Source: an uncultured bacterium
GTDB taxonomy: Bacteria > Eisenbacteria > RBG-16-71-46 > CAIMUX01
Length of the DNA: 6,936 bases
NCBI GenBank assembly: GCA_946886185.1
Contig: CAMPIC010000147.1
Location: forward strand, 1-6,936
Direction of reading: 5' to 3'
Position numbers and translations under genes: made by a program. The notes below the pieces were generated by a model. That model saw nothing but the letters and a program-made list of their open reading frames with translations, searched no databases and had not been told where the DNA came from. Shown in pieces: positions 1-6,689 of the stretch (position 1 is the stretch's first letter; every line of letters starts with the position of its first letter).

Positions 1-2943
1 GCCGGGGCGCCAGTTCGCCGCCCGGCTGCTGCCGAGACAGGTCGCGATCGCGGGGACGCTGCCGCGGAGGCTCTTCGTAACCGGCCAGAACGGCGGTTCA
101 CAGGGGTGTTTGTGAAGCATGAGCGCCGCGCTGTCGGGCGCGAGATAACCGATCGCGCAGGGATTCGCCGGTACGTTGCGTACGTGAAGCACCTCGTACG
201 TCGCATCCTGCACCGTCACTTCGGTGTCACCCTTGCGCAGTGACGTCGCGAGCGCGATGGCGCGTCCGTCGAACGGCACCACTCTTCGCGGGGAGCTGTT
301 GTAGGCGGCGATCGCATCCGCGAGATGCGGCGAGTTGGCGAATCCTGCCAGTTCGTCCGGCGACGACTCGCACACCTGCTTGACGACCAGCATCGGCTCG
401 AGCCACTCCTCGACGTTGCCTGCATAGTCAACGCCGCGCAGTCGGAAACGGAAGACCTCTCCGCCGACCGTTGGCCAGAAGGCGCGATCTCCCCACACGC
501 CGCTGCCGCTCGACTTCGGGATCGATCCGCTCGCCTCGTCCACCGGCTCGTCGAGGAACGGCGTACGCTCGTCGACGATCTCGATCGAGCGGTGGTGCAT
601 GTCCCAGTTCTCGTACGTGAGCACACGCGGCTCTTTGACCTTGACGTACAGTCGCTGAATCAGGAACGCGACGAACATCCTCCGCTCGCGGCCGTCGATC
701 AGAATCGGAACGGGGATGAACTCTCGAGTCGTCTCCGTGATCAGGTTGACCTTGTGGCCGGTGCGCATGCAGAACGCGCGCTCCTCGATGACGACCTTCT
801 GATCGCGGCCCATCGACGCGAGGTGCGTCCAGCGCTCCAGAGCATTGCAGGCGCGCTTCGGCGTGCAAAGCCATTCGCCGCGCAGGTCGGACCAGGCGCC
901 GAGAGCGGACAACAAGAAGAGATGCGCATCGACCGGCTTCGGATCGCGATTCGTGTCGTGCGTTGCGAGGACGATGTTGTGGCGATCCTCATCGTCGAGC
1001 GACGTCCGGAATGGGAGTTTCGGCGATGCCTTGCCGGGACACTTGCTGGGCGGCAGCGTGCTGCCGTCGTTCCAAACGGCACGGACAGTGGGGTACGGCG
1101 CTTCCCATGGGCGATCGAGCATCATCCGCGTGTGCCACAGCTCGGTTCGATCGTCGATGGTGACCGGCTTCGCCGCATGGAGCCAAGAGCATCCGTCGTC
1201 GGGTGACAGGTGAAGTCTCCATGGGAACTCGATGTCGGTCTGCAGCCGCTTCGGGGGCTCGATGTCCTTCTCGTTGCGTGTCGGCGGGACCTTAACCGGC
1301 TCGAAGATCGACGGATCCCAGTTCAACAGCGACGCGATGTCATACGGGATCCGATCGACCTCTTGCTTCAGGCGGAAAACGAGCCGGCTTTCGCAGGCGA
1401 GGCGGCTCTCCATGCACTCGATCGACGGCGTTTCGGTGTCTTTTGTGGCCTCGAAGAATGCCCGCTCCGCGATGTGCTGCGGCGGAAGATGGACGATCAG
1501 GAACGCCGGAGCATGGATGTCGGCGCGCTCCAAACGCGGCTCGTGCAGCCACTTCTTGCGGATGTGGAGATTGATCAGCTCGAACCGAACGACGAGCAGA
1601 TCCCTGGGGCGTAGAACGGAGATGATGTGGCACGGCGGACGGTCTTCGAGATTGTTCTCGTCGAACTCCACTCGACAACCGGGACAGAGATCTGCTGCGG
1701 CTTCGCCACCGTGATGTGCGGCCAGTCTTAACCGCGTCGGGCGCGCCGGTTGGGCGGGAATGGCAATCGCGCCTTCGATCGGCGTGAGCGAAGCGACGAG
1801 CCTCGGTGCGATTTGATGACGCGACGGCTCCCCGTTCGACTCCACGATCTCCACGACGGACGCGCTTTCGTCGTCGCCGAGCTCGAGTCGCGCGGTGCCT
1901 GTGTCCAGCCAAACACTCGACGCCTGGCCGGCGACGATCGCACGCTCGTACGCTCCGGCGCCATCCGCGCCTGCATACGCGAGATCGCGAAGAGGAAGCA
2001 CAAACAAAGACCTCTCTCTCGACGCGTCGTTCGGCCAAACGCGGAGCGTCCCGACCTCCGCCTGCCGTCTGGACGCCGCTGCGAAGTACGTCCGAACGCC
2101 GTCGAACCGGTCGTGCGTTTCCAATGTGACGGTGTCGAGCGCGTTTGTGCCGAACTCCAGCAGGCTTCCACGCAGCACACGCGACGGGATGATGGCCGGC
2201 CATCCCGACGAACCTCGACTCACCGAGAATCGCGTCCACTTTTCGGAAGGATCCGCCGCGAGACTTCGCTGGTCTCTCGAAGGAAGCCCGATCGTCATGT
2301 GACCACAGTCGAGCTCCGTTCCTTCGAGCGACAACGTTCCACGGATCGCCTTGAATATGAACTGCCAGCTCGGATGAAATGAGGCGACCGCGCGGGAATC
2401 GATCCGGAGAGACGCCGCGCGCGCTATGCCCGACGTCAACATGCCGAGCGGCACGACCGCCGATTGCAGCGGCTGTTCGCCGCGGAGCCACGACGCGAGG
2501 TCTCCGAACGCGTTGAACTTCCCGAGTGCAAAGGCGACGCGAATCGTCCAGCCGAGACGCCCCTTCTCCACGCGGCATTGCAGATCCGCCGGCAATGCCG
2601 TTCCGGGAAAGAGCGCGCCGCGAAGGTCGATTGCGATCGACTTCGCCGTCTCGTGGACGCTCAGTCGCGGCCGGCCGCCGAAACGCGATGGATCGATGAT
2701 CCACGACGGCACGCCATGCACGTTGAACCAAGCACTGGTGCCATCGGATCGAAACTGGATGGTGTCAACGGCACGCTGAAGCAGATCCGCCAGCGTGGAC
2801 GAGGACGTCGAGAGCACAGCCGTCGCACCGAGGACCGCGCGACGCGTGATGGGCGTGTGAAGAAGTCCGCGTTCCGGACCTGCGTCCTGCGCGGGATGTC
2901 GCGCCGTATGGTGGCGAAGCGTCGATAGATTGAGAACGCTCAT
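1..2943 (-). CDS. Large unrecognised protein with a Tat-type signal, C-terminus beyond the window
   Basis: I translated the whole frame by hand: 981 codons from ATG at 2943-2941 to the left edge without a stop. An in-frame TGA (2964-2962) lies seven codons upstream, so this is the most upstream ATG. No good Shine-Dalgarno sequence precedes it. The N-terminus is a long polar stretch, then TRRAVLG (residues 33-39), a mildly hydrophobic Ala/Leu/Ser/Thr run and a possible cleavage site near TLA (50-52). This fits a twin-arginine signal and suggests export in folded form. The rest is soluble-looking, rich in Trp, Pro and short beta-like segments, with no further membrane span. A single CPGC pair lies at 420-423. 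Around 829-850 the pattern RFRLRGVDYAGNVEEW resembles the end of a fibronectin-III or Ig-like domain, which is inference. I cannot assign a family or function. Coding status is convincing because the composition is protein-like throughout while competing frames are Arg/Ser-rich. Confidence 0.85.
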   Translation of the reverse strand, partial: MSVLNLSTLRHHTARHPAQDAGPERGLLHTPITRRAVLGATAVLSTSSSTLADLLQRAVDTIQFRSDGTSAWFNVHGVPSWIIDPSRFGGRPRLSVHETAKSIAIDLRGALFPGTALPADLQCRVEKGRLGWTIRVAFALGKFNAFGDLASWLRGEQPLQSAVVPLGMLTSGIARAASLRIDSRAVASFHPSWQFIFKAIRGTLSLEGTELDCGHMTIGLPSRDQRSLAADPSEKWTRFSVSRGSSGWPAIIPSRVLRGSLLEFGTNALDTVTLETHDRFDGVRTYFAAASRRQAEVGTLRVWPNDASRERSLFVLPLRDLAYAGADGAGAYERAIVAGQASSVWLDTGTARLELGDDESASVVEIVESNGEPSRHQIAPRLVASLTPIEGAIAIPAQPARPTRLRLAAHHGGEAAADLCPGCRVEFDENNLEDRPPCHIISVLRPRDLLVVRFELINLHIRKKWLHEPRLERADIHAPAFLIVHLPPQHIAERAFFEATKDTETPSIECMESRLACESRLVFRLKQEVDRIPYDIASLLNWDPSIFEPVKVPPTRNEKDIEPPKRLQTDIEFPWRLHLSPDDGCSWLHAAKPVTIDDRTELWHTRMMLDRPWEAPYPTVRAVWNDGSTLPPSKCPGKASPKLPFRTSLDDEDRHNIVLATHDTNRDPKPVDAHLFLLSALGAWSDLRGEWLCTPKRACNALERWTHLASMGRDQKVVIEERAFCMRTGHKVNLITETTREFIPVPILIDGRERRMFVAFLIQRLYVKVKEPRVLTYENWDMHHRSIEIVDERTPFLDEPVDEASGSIPKSSGSGVWGDRAFWPTVGGEVFRFRLRGVDYAGNVEEWLEPMLVVKQVCESSPDELAGFANSPHLADAIAAYNSSPRRVVPFDGRAIALATSLRKGDTEVTVQDATYEVLHVRNVPANPCAIGYLAPDSAALMLHKHPCEPPFWPVTKSLRGSVPAIATCLGSSRAANWRPG

Positions 2944-2979
2944 CGAGACCGATCGAAGCCGTCAAATAGGAGAGACTCG

Positions 2980-3099
2980 ATGCGGACTTTTCCCTACCCT
3001 CGGCGTAGCGATCCGTTCGCACTCGGAGCGGGTTGCAGCGGAACGGGCATCGTCAAGTACAACAAGAAGCCAAGCGGCTCAGCGAAATGCTTCGGATAG
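2980..3099 (+). CDS. Possible small ORF, 39 aa, unknown function
   Basis: ATG at 2980 is preceded by AGGAGAG (2968-2974) with a five-base gap, the best ribosome-binding site in this spacer. The frame ends at TAG 3097-3099. The 39-residue product is basic, Gly/Ser/Lys-rich, and has two cysteines (residues 19 and 37) in its C-terminal half. It has no signal peptide, membrane span or known motif. It starts 36 bases from the start codon of the divergent exported-protein gene. Third-position GC is about two-thirds by hand count, which is compatible with coding but not proof. It may be a chance frame. Confidence 0.22.
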   Translation: MRTFPYPRRSDPFALGAGCSGTGIVKYNKKPSGSAKCFG

Positions 3100-3460
3100 T
3101 CGAAGGAAGATCGTATCCATGAGATCCTCGCCGATCGAGGCACCCATTCCGGACTCCTTCATGTGTTCTCGGTGACGGGAACTTTGCTCGTCGTGCGTCC
3201 AGCCGATTCGCTTGTCATCCCATGGCTTGTTTCTGCGACCGGACCATGGCAAGTGCGTGCTACTACTATTCATCGACAAAGTGCTCGGCTGTCCTTTCGT
3301 GAGCGTGCCGACCTGGTGCCCATTACTAGCGGAAGCAGAACGGTACGTTTCCCCGCAAAACGTCAATCCCTGCTCCGGCGACCGGTCCCTTCTCCAGAGC
3401 GTGCAGATCGACCAGGGTAGGAAAGGCGTCGCGTGCGTCACTCCTACTGGTAGGAAGCAC

Positions 3461-3520
3461 GGCTGGGCCGTCTCCACGGTTGCTCGAGAATCAGGTTTGG
3501 AATGAGACGACGGCCCAGCC
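3461..3520 (+). repeat. 12-bp perfect inverted repeat with 36-base loop
   Basis: GGCTGGGCCGTC at 3461-3472 is exactly repeated in inverted orientation as GACGGCCCAGCC at 3509-3520. The arms are perfect and GC-rich, and the loop (3473-3508) is 36 bases. No T-run follows, so it is not a typical intrinsic terminator. It sits about 106 bases before the formyltransferase start. If transcribed it would form a stable stem in the operon leader. As DNA it could be an operator or the remains of an element end. Function unknown. Confidence 0.6.
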
Positions 3521-3539
3521 GCGATTGGCATGCTCTCGG

Positions 3540-3595
3540 CGCTCCTCTGCCGGGAGCGGAAGGAGGGACGGACCTCTGCCCTCTGGCAGCCCTCC
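3540..3595 (+). promoter_or_regulatory. Two consecutive hairpins in the putative operon leader
   Basis: The first hairpin pairs CGCTCC (3540-3545) with GGAGCG (3553-3558) around a seven-base loop. The second pairs GGAGGG (3562-3567) with CCCTCC (3590-3595) and encloses a perfect CTGCC-CTCT-GGCAG hairpin (3576-3589). The left arm of the second overlaps an AAGGAGG string (3560-3566) that looks like a Shine-Dalgarno site but has no start codon at proper distance. These stems lie 30-90 bases before the formyltransferase ATG. A regulatory RNA role is inference, since GC-rich DNA often yields such pairings by chance. Confidence 0.35.
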
Positions 3596-3611
3596 TCGAC
3601 CTGCTGGCTCC

Positions 3612-3616
3612 GGAGG
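3612..3616 (+). promoter_or_regulatory. Ribosome binding site of the formyltransferase gene
   Basis: GGAGG lies ten bases before ATG 3627 and supports that start over the upstream TTG at 3480. It overlaps the palindrome CTCCGGAG (3608-3615). Confidence 0.6.
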
Positions 3617-3626
3617 CGAACGTCGC

Positions 3627-4421
3627 ATGAGCGGGCCGGAACGGCTGCGCACAGCATTCTTCGGCCGGGCGTTCGTGCCGATCAGCGCGCAGGGACTCGA
3701 GACTGCCCTCGCGCAGCCGGGGATTGAGGTCGTCTCGGTGACCTGCGGCCGAGGCGAAGCCGCGAGTTGGCAGGACGGCCCCCTGAATGAGGTCGCTCAC
3801 GCCGCAGGCATTCCTCTGCTTGCATTCCAGGAGGTTCGCCAGTGCTTCCCGCAGCTCGACCTTTCGATCTCCTTTTCTAATCCGATCGTCTTTCCACCGT
3901 CATTTCTGACGAGCGTATCCTTGGGCGTGGTCAACATGCACCCGGCCCCCCTGCCGGCTTACCGCGGTTGCCATGGTATAGAGCACGCCATCATCAACGG
4001 CGACGACCGCTTCGGCGCGACGCTCCATTACTGCGCGCCCGAGATCGACACCGGCCCAACTATCGAGGTTCTGTGGACCAGCATCGACTCCCACGACGTG
4101 GCCACGGATATCTGGCACCGCATTGACGACCTTGCATTGGAGTTGCTGCGGCGTAACCTTCCGCGCATCGTGGAGGCCGGCCAGCGGGGTGAGCGCCTGC
4201 CCGCGATCCCCCAGGACTCCGAACGGTCCGGCTATTACGACCACTTCTCCCTGCCCGACGAGGCGGAATTGGATCTCTGCCGGCCTTGGGAGGAAAACGT
4301 GCGCTGGGTGCGAGCGTACCAGCACCCGCGGCGGCGTCCGGCCTATATCTTTTCGCAGGATCGCCGCATTTCTCTGCGGTACGAGGGTGGCCGGGTCTAC
4401 CTCGAGAAGGTTGAACCCTGA
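3627..4421 (+). CDS. Formyltransferase, methionyl-tRNA/sugar N-formyltransferase type
   Basis: Predicted 264-residue cytosolic enzyme expected to transfer a formyl group from N10-formyltetrahydrofolate to an amine. After a short lead the protein begins LRTAFFG, matching the usual first strand of this fold and favouring ATG 3627 over TTG 3480. The catalytic triad of the family is visible: N103 and H105 in VVNMHPAPLPAYRG, and D141 in EIDTGP. A C-terminal part (about 203-264) has the LxxPxExNVRWVRAYxxP pattern seen in the C-terminal subdomain of sugar and tRNA formyltransferases. It lacks the full C-terminal domain of housekeeping Fmt, which is usually over 300 residues, so initiator-tRNA formylation is unlikely. 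With the co-transcribed amidotransferase the likely substrate is an amino sugar of a glycan (as for VioF, FdtF, QdtF or WbkC) or a small metabolite. That is inference. Its stop overlaps the next start in TGATG, indicating translational coupling. Confidence 0.88.
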   Translation: MSGPERLRTAFFGRAFVPISAQGLETALAQPGIEVVSVTCGRGEAASWQDGPLNEVAHAAGIPLLAFQEVRQCFPQLDLSISFSNPIVFPPSFLTSVSLGVVNMHPAPLPAYRGCHGIEHAIINGDDRFGATLHYCAPEIDTGPTIEVLWTSIDSHDVATDIWHRIDDLALELLRRNLPRIVEAGQRGERLPAIPQDSERSGYYDHFSLPDEAELDLCRPWEENVRWVRAYQHPRRRPAYIFSQDRRISLRYEGGRVYLEKVEP

Positions 4422-6388
4422 TGTGCGGCATCTTCGGGCTCTATTCTCGCGAAGGCCGGATCGACCTGCAGGCGGTTGCGCGAGCCAACGAACTTCAGCG
4501 GCACCGTGGCCCCGACGATAGCGGCTACCTTCTTTGGCGGCGTCCCGACCGGGTGGTGCACTGTGGCGACGCCGACACGGTGCCGGCTCTTGGGCTCTCG
4601 CATCTGGAGGCCTACCGGCATGAGCCGTTCCACTTGGCCTTCGGCTTCCGACGGCTGTCGATCCAGGATTTATCGCCCAACTCGCACCAGCCCATGGCGA
4701 CCGCCGACGGCCGCATCTGGATGGTCTTCAACGGCGAGATCTACAACTTCGTCGAACTCCGCCGCCAGTTGGAGAGAGAGGGACTATCCTTCGCCTCGGA
4801 TGGTGACACCGAGGTTCTGCTCACCGCCTTCGCCCATTGGGGCCCAGCGGCGTTCCGACGCTGCCTTGGCATGTTCGCGGTGGCCTTCGTTGATCTCCAG
4901 CGGAACCGGCTGCTGCTCGCGCGCGACTACTTCGGCATCAAGCCGTTGTACTACTTCGTGGACCGCGAGACCTTCGCCTTCGGCTCCCACATCCCTTCCC
5001 TCCTTGAGGTGCCCGGGGTCCCGCGTCGATCCAATCCGGACGTTCTGCGGGAGTTCCTACTCACCGGCTTCACCGACCATCGGCCCGAGACTTTGGTCGA
5101 GGGTGTCCACCAAGTCCCGCCCGGGCATCTACTGGAATTCACTCTCGAGGGCCCGCCCGTGCTCCGGATCGAGCCGTTCTGGCAGCTCCCGATCGGCCCG
5201 CTCCTCGACATCACACACGCCGAGGCCGTAGCCGAGGTGCGGAGGTTGCTGCTGCGCAACGTCGAGCTGCACATGCGCAGCAAAGTTCCCATCGGCGCTG
5301 GCCTGTCCGGCGGCGTCGATTCTTCGTCGATCGTTGCGGCCATGCGCCACCTTTCCGGGCCGGACCGGGACCTTCACACGTTCAGCTACATCGCAGACGA
5401 GAACGACAAGAGCGATGAACCCTGGATCGAACTGGTTGAGGCCCGGTCTAGCTCGATCGTTCACCGCTTCAACATTGAGGCCGGGAGCCTGCAAGCGGGT
5501 ATTGATCGGCTGGTGGCGGTCCACGGCGAGCCGTTCGCAAGCCCCGCGGTCTTCGCGCAATACCGTCTCTTCGAGGAGGCGCGCCGCCACGGAATACCGG
5601 TCGTCCTCAATGGCCAAGGCGCCGACGAGCTCCTGGCGGGTTACCCCCTCTACCTCAGGCCCCGGCTAGCGACGCTGATGCGGGAGAGGCGCTGGTTGCG
5701 GGCAGTGCGGTTCGCACTTGGCATCTCCCCCTTGGTCCGACGCCGACCGCTGGCGCTGCTGAAGGAGGCCTGCGGTCCGCTTCCCCGGGGCGACAGCACT
5801 CCGACGTCCATTGCGCCGCCCGTCTGGACGACTTGGAGCACGGAGCCGGTGACGGCGGGCGAGCTCCCTGCCATGACGCTGCGGGCCGACGGCTCCCTGC
5901 GGCAGCATTTGGCCCATTCGATCCACACCAGCCTACCGTTTTTGCTGCGTTGCGAGGACCGGAACGCTATGGCTTGGTCGGTGGAGAGCCGGGTCCCTTT
6001 CCTCACCCACGACTTGGCCGAGTTCACCTTGCGCCTTCCCGAGGAGCTACTGATCGGCAACGAAGGGATGGGCAAGAGGATCCTGCGCCTGGCGCTGGCC
6101 GACCTACTGCCCAAGCCGGTACGGCGCCGGAAGCGAAAGATCGGGTTCGCCTCGGTTTCGGGGCGTTGGCTCCGTGGTCTCGAGCCGTGGGTGGACGACG
6201 TGCTCGCTCAGATCCGCCGCGACCCACCGCCGGGCTTTGTCCCGGAAGAGCTCGACGCCGAGTGGCGGACCATCCGAGACACGTTGCCCAATCCCACGGC
6301 CTGCGATCGATTCGAGACGGGTCTTTGGCGCGCGCTTGTGGCCCTGCGCTGGGCGCAGCTAACCGGCGTTGAACTCCCGGCTCGCTAA
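4421..6388 (+). CDS. asnB: Asparagine synthetase B-type glutamine amidotransferase
   Basis: The 655-residue protein joins an N-terminal Ntn glutaminase domain (about 1-215) to an ATP-dependent synthetase domain (about 255-600). Visible key residues are the nucleophile C2 after Met removal, RHRGPDDSG (27-35), the glutamine-binding NGEIYN (104-109), SDGDTE (126-131), the pyrophosphate loop SGGVDSS (296-302), GQGADEL (398-404) and VESRVPFL (521-528). All look intact, so it should hydrolyse glutamine and amidate an acyl-AMP intermediate. An extra segment of about 25-30 residues (about 40-72) lies between the RHRGPDDSG and FRRLSI motifs. I recall similar inserts in glycan-cluster members of the family. 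Housekeeping AsnB is about 550 residues, and co-translation with a formyltransferase suggests a dedicated substrate such as a uronic acid or a pathway intermediate rather than free aspartate. The symbol denotes the family, not proven asparagine synthesis. Confidence 0.92.
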   Translation: MCGIFGLYSREGRIDLQAVARANELQRHRGPDDSGYLLWRRPDRVVHCGDADTVPALGLSHLEAYRHEPFHLAFGFRRLSIQDLSPNSHQPMATADGRIWMVFNGEIYNFVELRRQLEREGLSFASDGDTEVLLTAFAHWGPAAFRRCLGMFAVAFVDLQRNRLLLARDYFGIKPLYYFVDRETFAFGSHIPSLLEVPGVPRRSNPDVLREFLLTGFTDHRPETLVEGVHQVPPGHLLEFTLEGPPVLRIEPFWQLPIGPLLDITHAEAVAEVRRLLLRNVELHMRSKVPIGAGLSGGVDSSSIVAAMRHLSGPDRDLHTFSYIADENDKSDEPWIELVEARSSSIVHRFNIEAGSLQAGIDRLVAVHGEPFASPAVFAQYRLFEEARRHGIPVVLNGQGADELLAGYPLYLRPRLATLMRERRWLRAVRFALGISPLVRRRPLALLKEACGPLPRGDSTPTSIAPPVWTTWSTEPVTAGELPAMTLRADGSLRQHLAHSIHTSLPFLLRCEDRNAMAWSVESRVPFLTHDLAEFTLRLPEELLIGNEGMGKRILRLALADLLPKPVRRRKRKIGFASVSGRWLRGLEPWVDDVLAQIRRDPPPGFVPEELDAEWRTIRDTLPNPTACDRFETGLWRALVALRWAQLTGVELPAR

Positions 6389-6468
6389 AACAATGCCAAA
6401 AGATAAATGGAGAACGCTATAGAATCGAGACCGAGACGAGCTGGGAGTCTCTGGGGTAGTGAGACCAA

Positions 6469-6563
6469 CAATCGCCTCGCTCCGAGATCGTTCCTCGTAG
6501 GCGCTTTTTGGAAGGTCGTCGACGTGCTTACCGTGCTTCCTGAGTCTCGGCGCTAGGCGATTG
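6469..6563. repeat. 18-bp imperfect inverted repeat with 59-base spacer
   Basis: CAATCGCCTCGCTCCGAG (6469-6486) matches the reverse complement of CTCGGCGCTAGGCGATTG (6546-6563) at 16 of 18 positions, and one further inner pair (6487/6545) also matches. The right arm ends inside the proposed -35 of rpsP. It may be a long RNA stem, an operator-like site or the ends of a small degenerate element. The sequence does not decide between these. Confidence 0.55.
6473..6509 (+). terminator. Candidate intrinsic terminator of the formyltransferase-asnB operon
   Basis: CGCCT (6473-6477) pairs with AGGCG (6499-6503). Inside it, CGAG (6483-6486) pairs with CTCG (6494-6497) around a seven-base loop, and TTTTT follows at 6505-6509. 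An asymmetric internal bulge (five bases against one) makes the stem mediocre. The position, 85 bases after the asnB stop and before the rpsP promoter candidate, is right for a terminator. Confidence 0.35.
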
Positions 6564-6590
6564 CTGACCGGTGGGCAGGTCGGCTACTAT
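6561..6590 (+). promoter_or_regulatory. Weak sigma-70-like promoter candidate for rpsP
   Basis: TTGCTG (6561-6566) and TACTAT (6585-6590) are separated by 18 bases and match the consensus at three and four of six positions. Transcription would start near 6597, leaving a leader of about 90 bases before the rpsP ATG. It is the best pair I found in this spacer, but the match is modest. Confidence 0.3.
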
Positions 6591-6601
6591 GACTATCCCA
6601 T

Positions 6602-6671
6602 CCGTTGGACCGAAAGCCGACGGTAAGAATGCCGTTCTTTCGACGTTATCAGGCTTTTCAGTTCCGTCGGC
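6602..6671 (+). promoter_or_regulatory. Possible alternative-pairing leader before rpsP
   Basis: Three segments compete. CCGTTGG (6602-6608) can pair with CCGACGG (6617-6623) as seven pairs including one G-U, with an eight-base loop. The same CCGACGG, extended by one G, pairs perfectly with CCGTCGGC (6664-6671) over eight pairs. A small AAGAA-TGCCG-TTCTT hairpin (6625-6639) lies inside the larger loop. The last arm ends four bases before the AAGGAG of rpsP, so the choice of fold could affect ribosome access. Autoregulation by leader RNA is known for many ribosomal protein genes, but applying it here is inference. Confidence 0.4.
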
Positions 6672-6675
6672 AAAC

Positions 6676-6681
6676 AAGGAG
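6676..6681 (+). promoter_or_regulatory. Ribosome binding site of rpsP
   Basis: AAGGAG with an eight-base gap to ATG 6690, a near-ideal Shine-Dalgarno site that fixes the start. Confidence 0.85.
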
Positions 6682-6689
6682 TATTACTA

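Larger units (their letters stand above)
2944..3626. other. Lower-GC spacer between divergent transcription units
   Basis: This 683-base stretch separates the minus-strand exported-protein gene from the plus-strand formyltransferase operon. Three lines counted within it give 94 G+C of 180 (52%), well below both flanks. It should carry the promoters of both units, but I found no convincing -35/-10 pair. TACTAT at 3264-3269 resembles a -10 box but lacks a -35 at proper spacing. The right third (3461-3626) is rich in inverted repeats, described separately. I see no recognisable protein domain, tRNA or transposase remnant. Longer open frames across 3079-3657 (minus) and 3212-3505 (plus) have no recognisable content. 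A decayed gene or an unannotated RNA cannot be excluded. Confidence 0.6.
6389..6689. other. Structured spacer between the operon and rpsP
   Basis: This 301-base non-coding stretch begins AT-rich (6386-6417) and then contains several inverted repeats, a terminator-like element, a weak promoter candidate and paired segments before the rpsP start, each listed separately. Around 6424-6465 the pentamers GAGAC and GTCTC alternate (GAGAC 6427-6431 and 6433-6437, GTCTC 6447-6451, GAGAC 6461-6465) and could pair in more than one way. I see no ORF, tRNA or known RNA family. Confidence 0.7.

Noticed and set aside
325..1206. 293-codon plus-strand open frame
   Set aside because: It is antisense to the exported-protein gene, Arg/Asp/Leu-rich, and has no domain or ribosome binding site. 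The opposite strand gives a protein-like sequence through the whole stretch.
1340..2731. 463-codon minus-strand open frame
   Set aside because: It lies in a different frame from the 981-codon gene, its product is Arg/Ser-rich low-complexity text, and it is explained as a GC-rich shadow.
3240..3270. TACTAT at 3264-3269 as a promoter of the operon
   Set aside because: No -35-like hexamer lies 15-19 bases upstream. The nearest TTG-containing hexamer is over 30 bases away.
3480..3626. Upstream TTG start extending the formyltransferase by 49 residues
   Set aside because: The extension is Arg/Ser/Pro-rich and crosses the inverted repeats, while ATG 3627 has GGAGG and gives a family-typical N-terminus.
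3079..3657. 192-codon minus-strand frame across the spacer
   Set aside because: It overlaps the formyltransferase start and the structured leader, has no recognisable domain and no good ribosome binding site. Only its last 22-27 codons are kept, as a tentative finding.
4476..5231. 251-codon plus-strand frame inside asnB
   Set aside because: It is an out-of-frame, Ser/Arg-rich shadow of a gene with all catalytic motifs in the main frame.
6469..6563. Classical attenuation with this repeat as antiterminator
   Set aside because: The competing arm (6546-6563) is transcribed after the T-run at 6505-6509, too late to prevent terminator formation in the usual mechanism.
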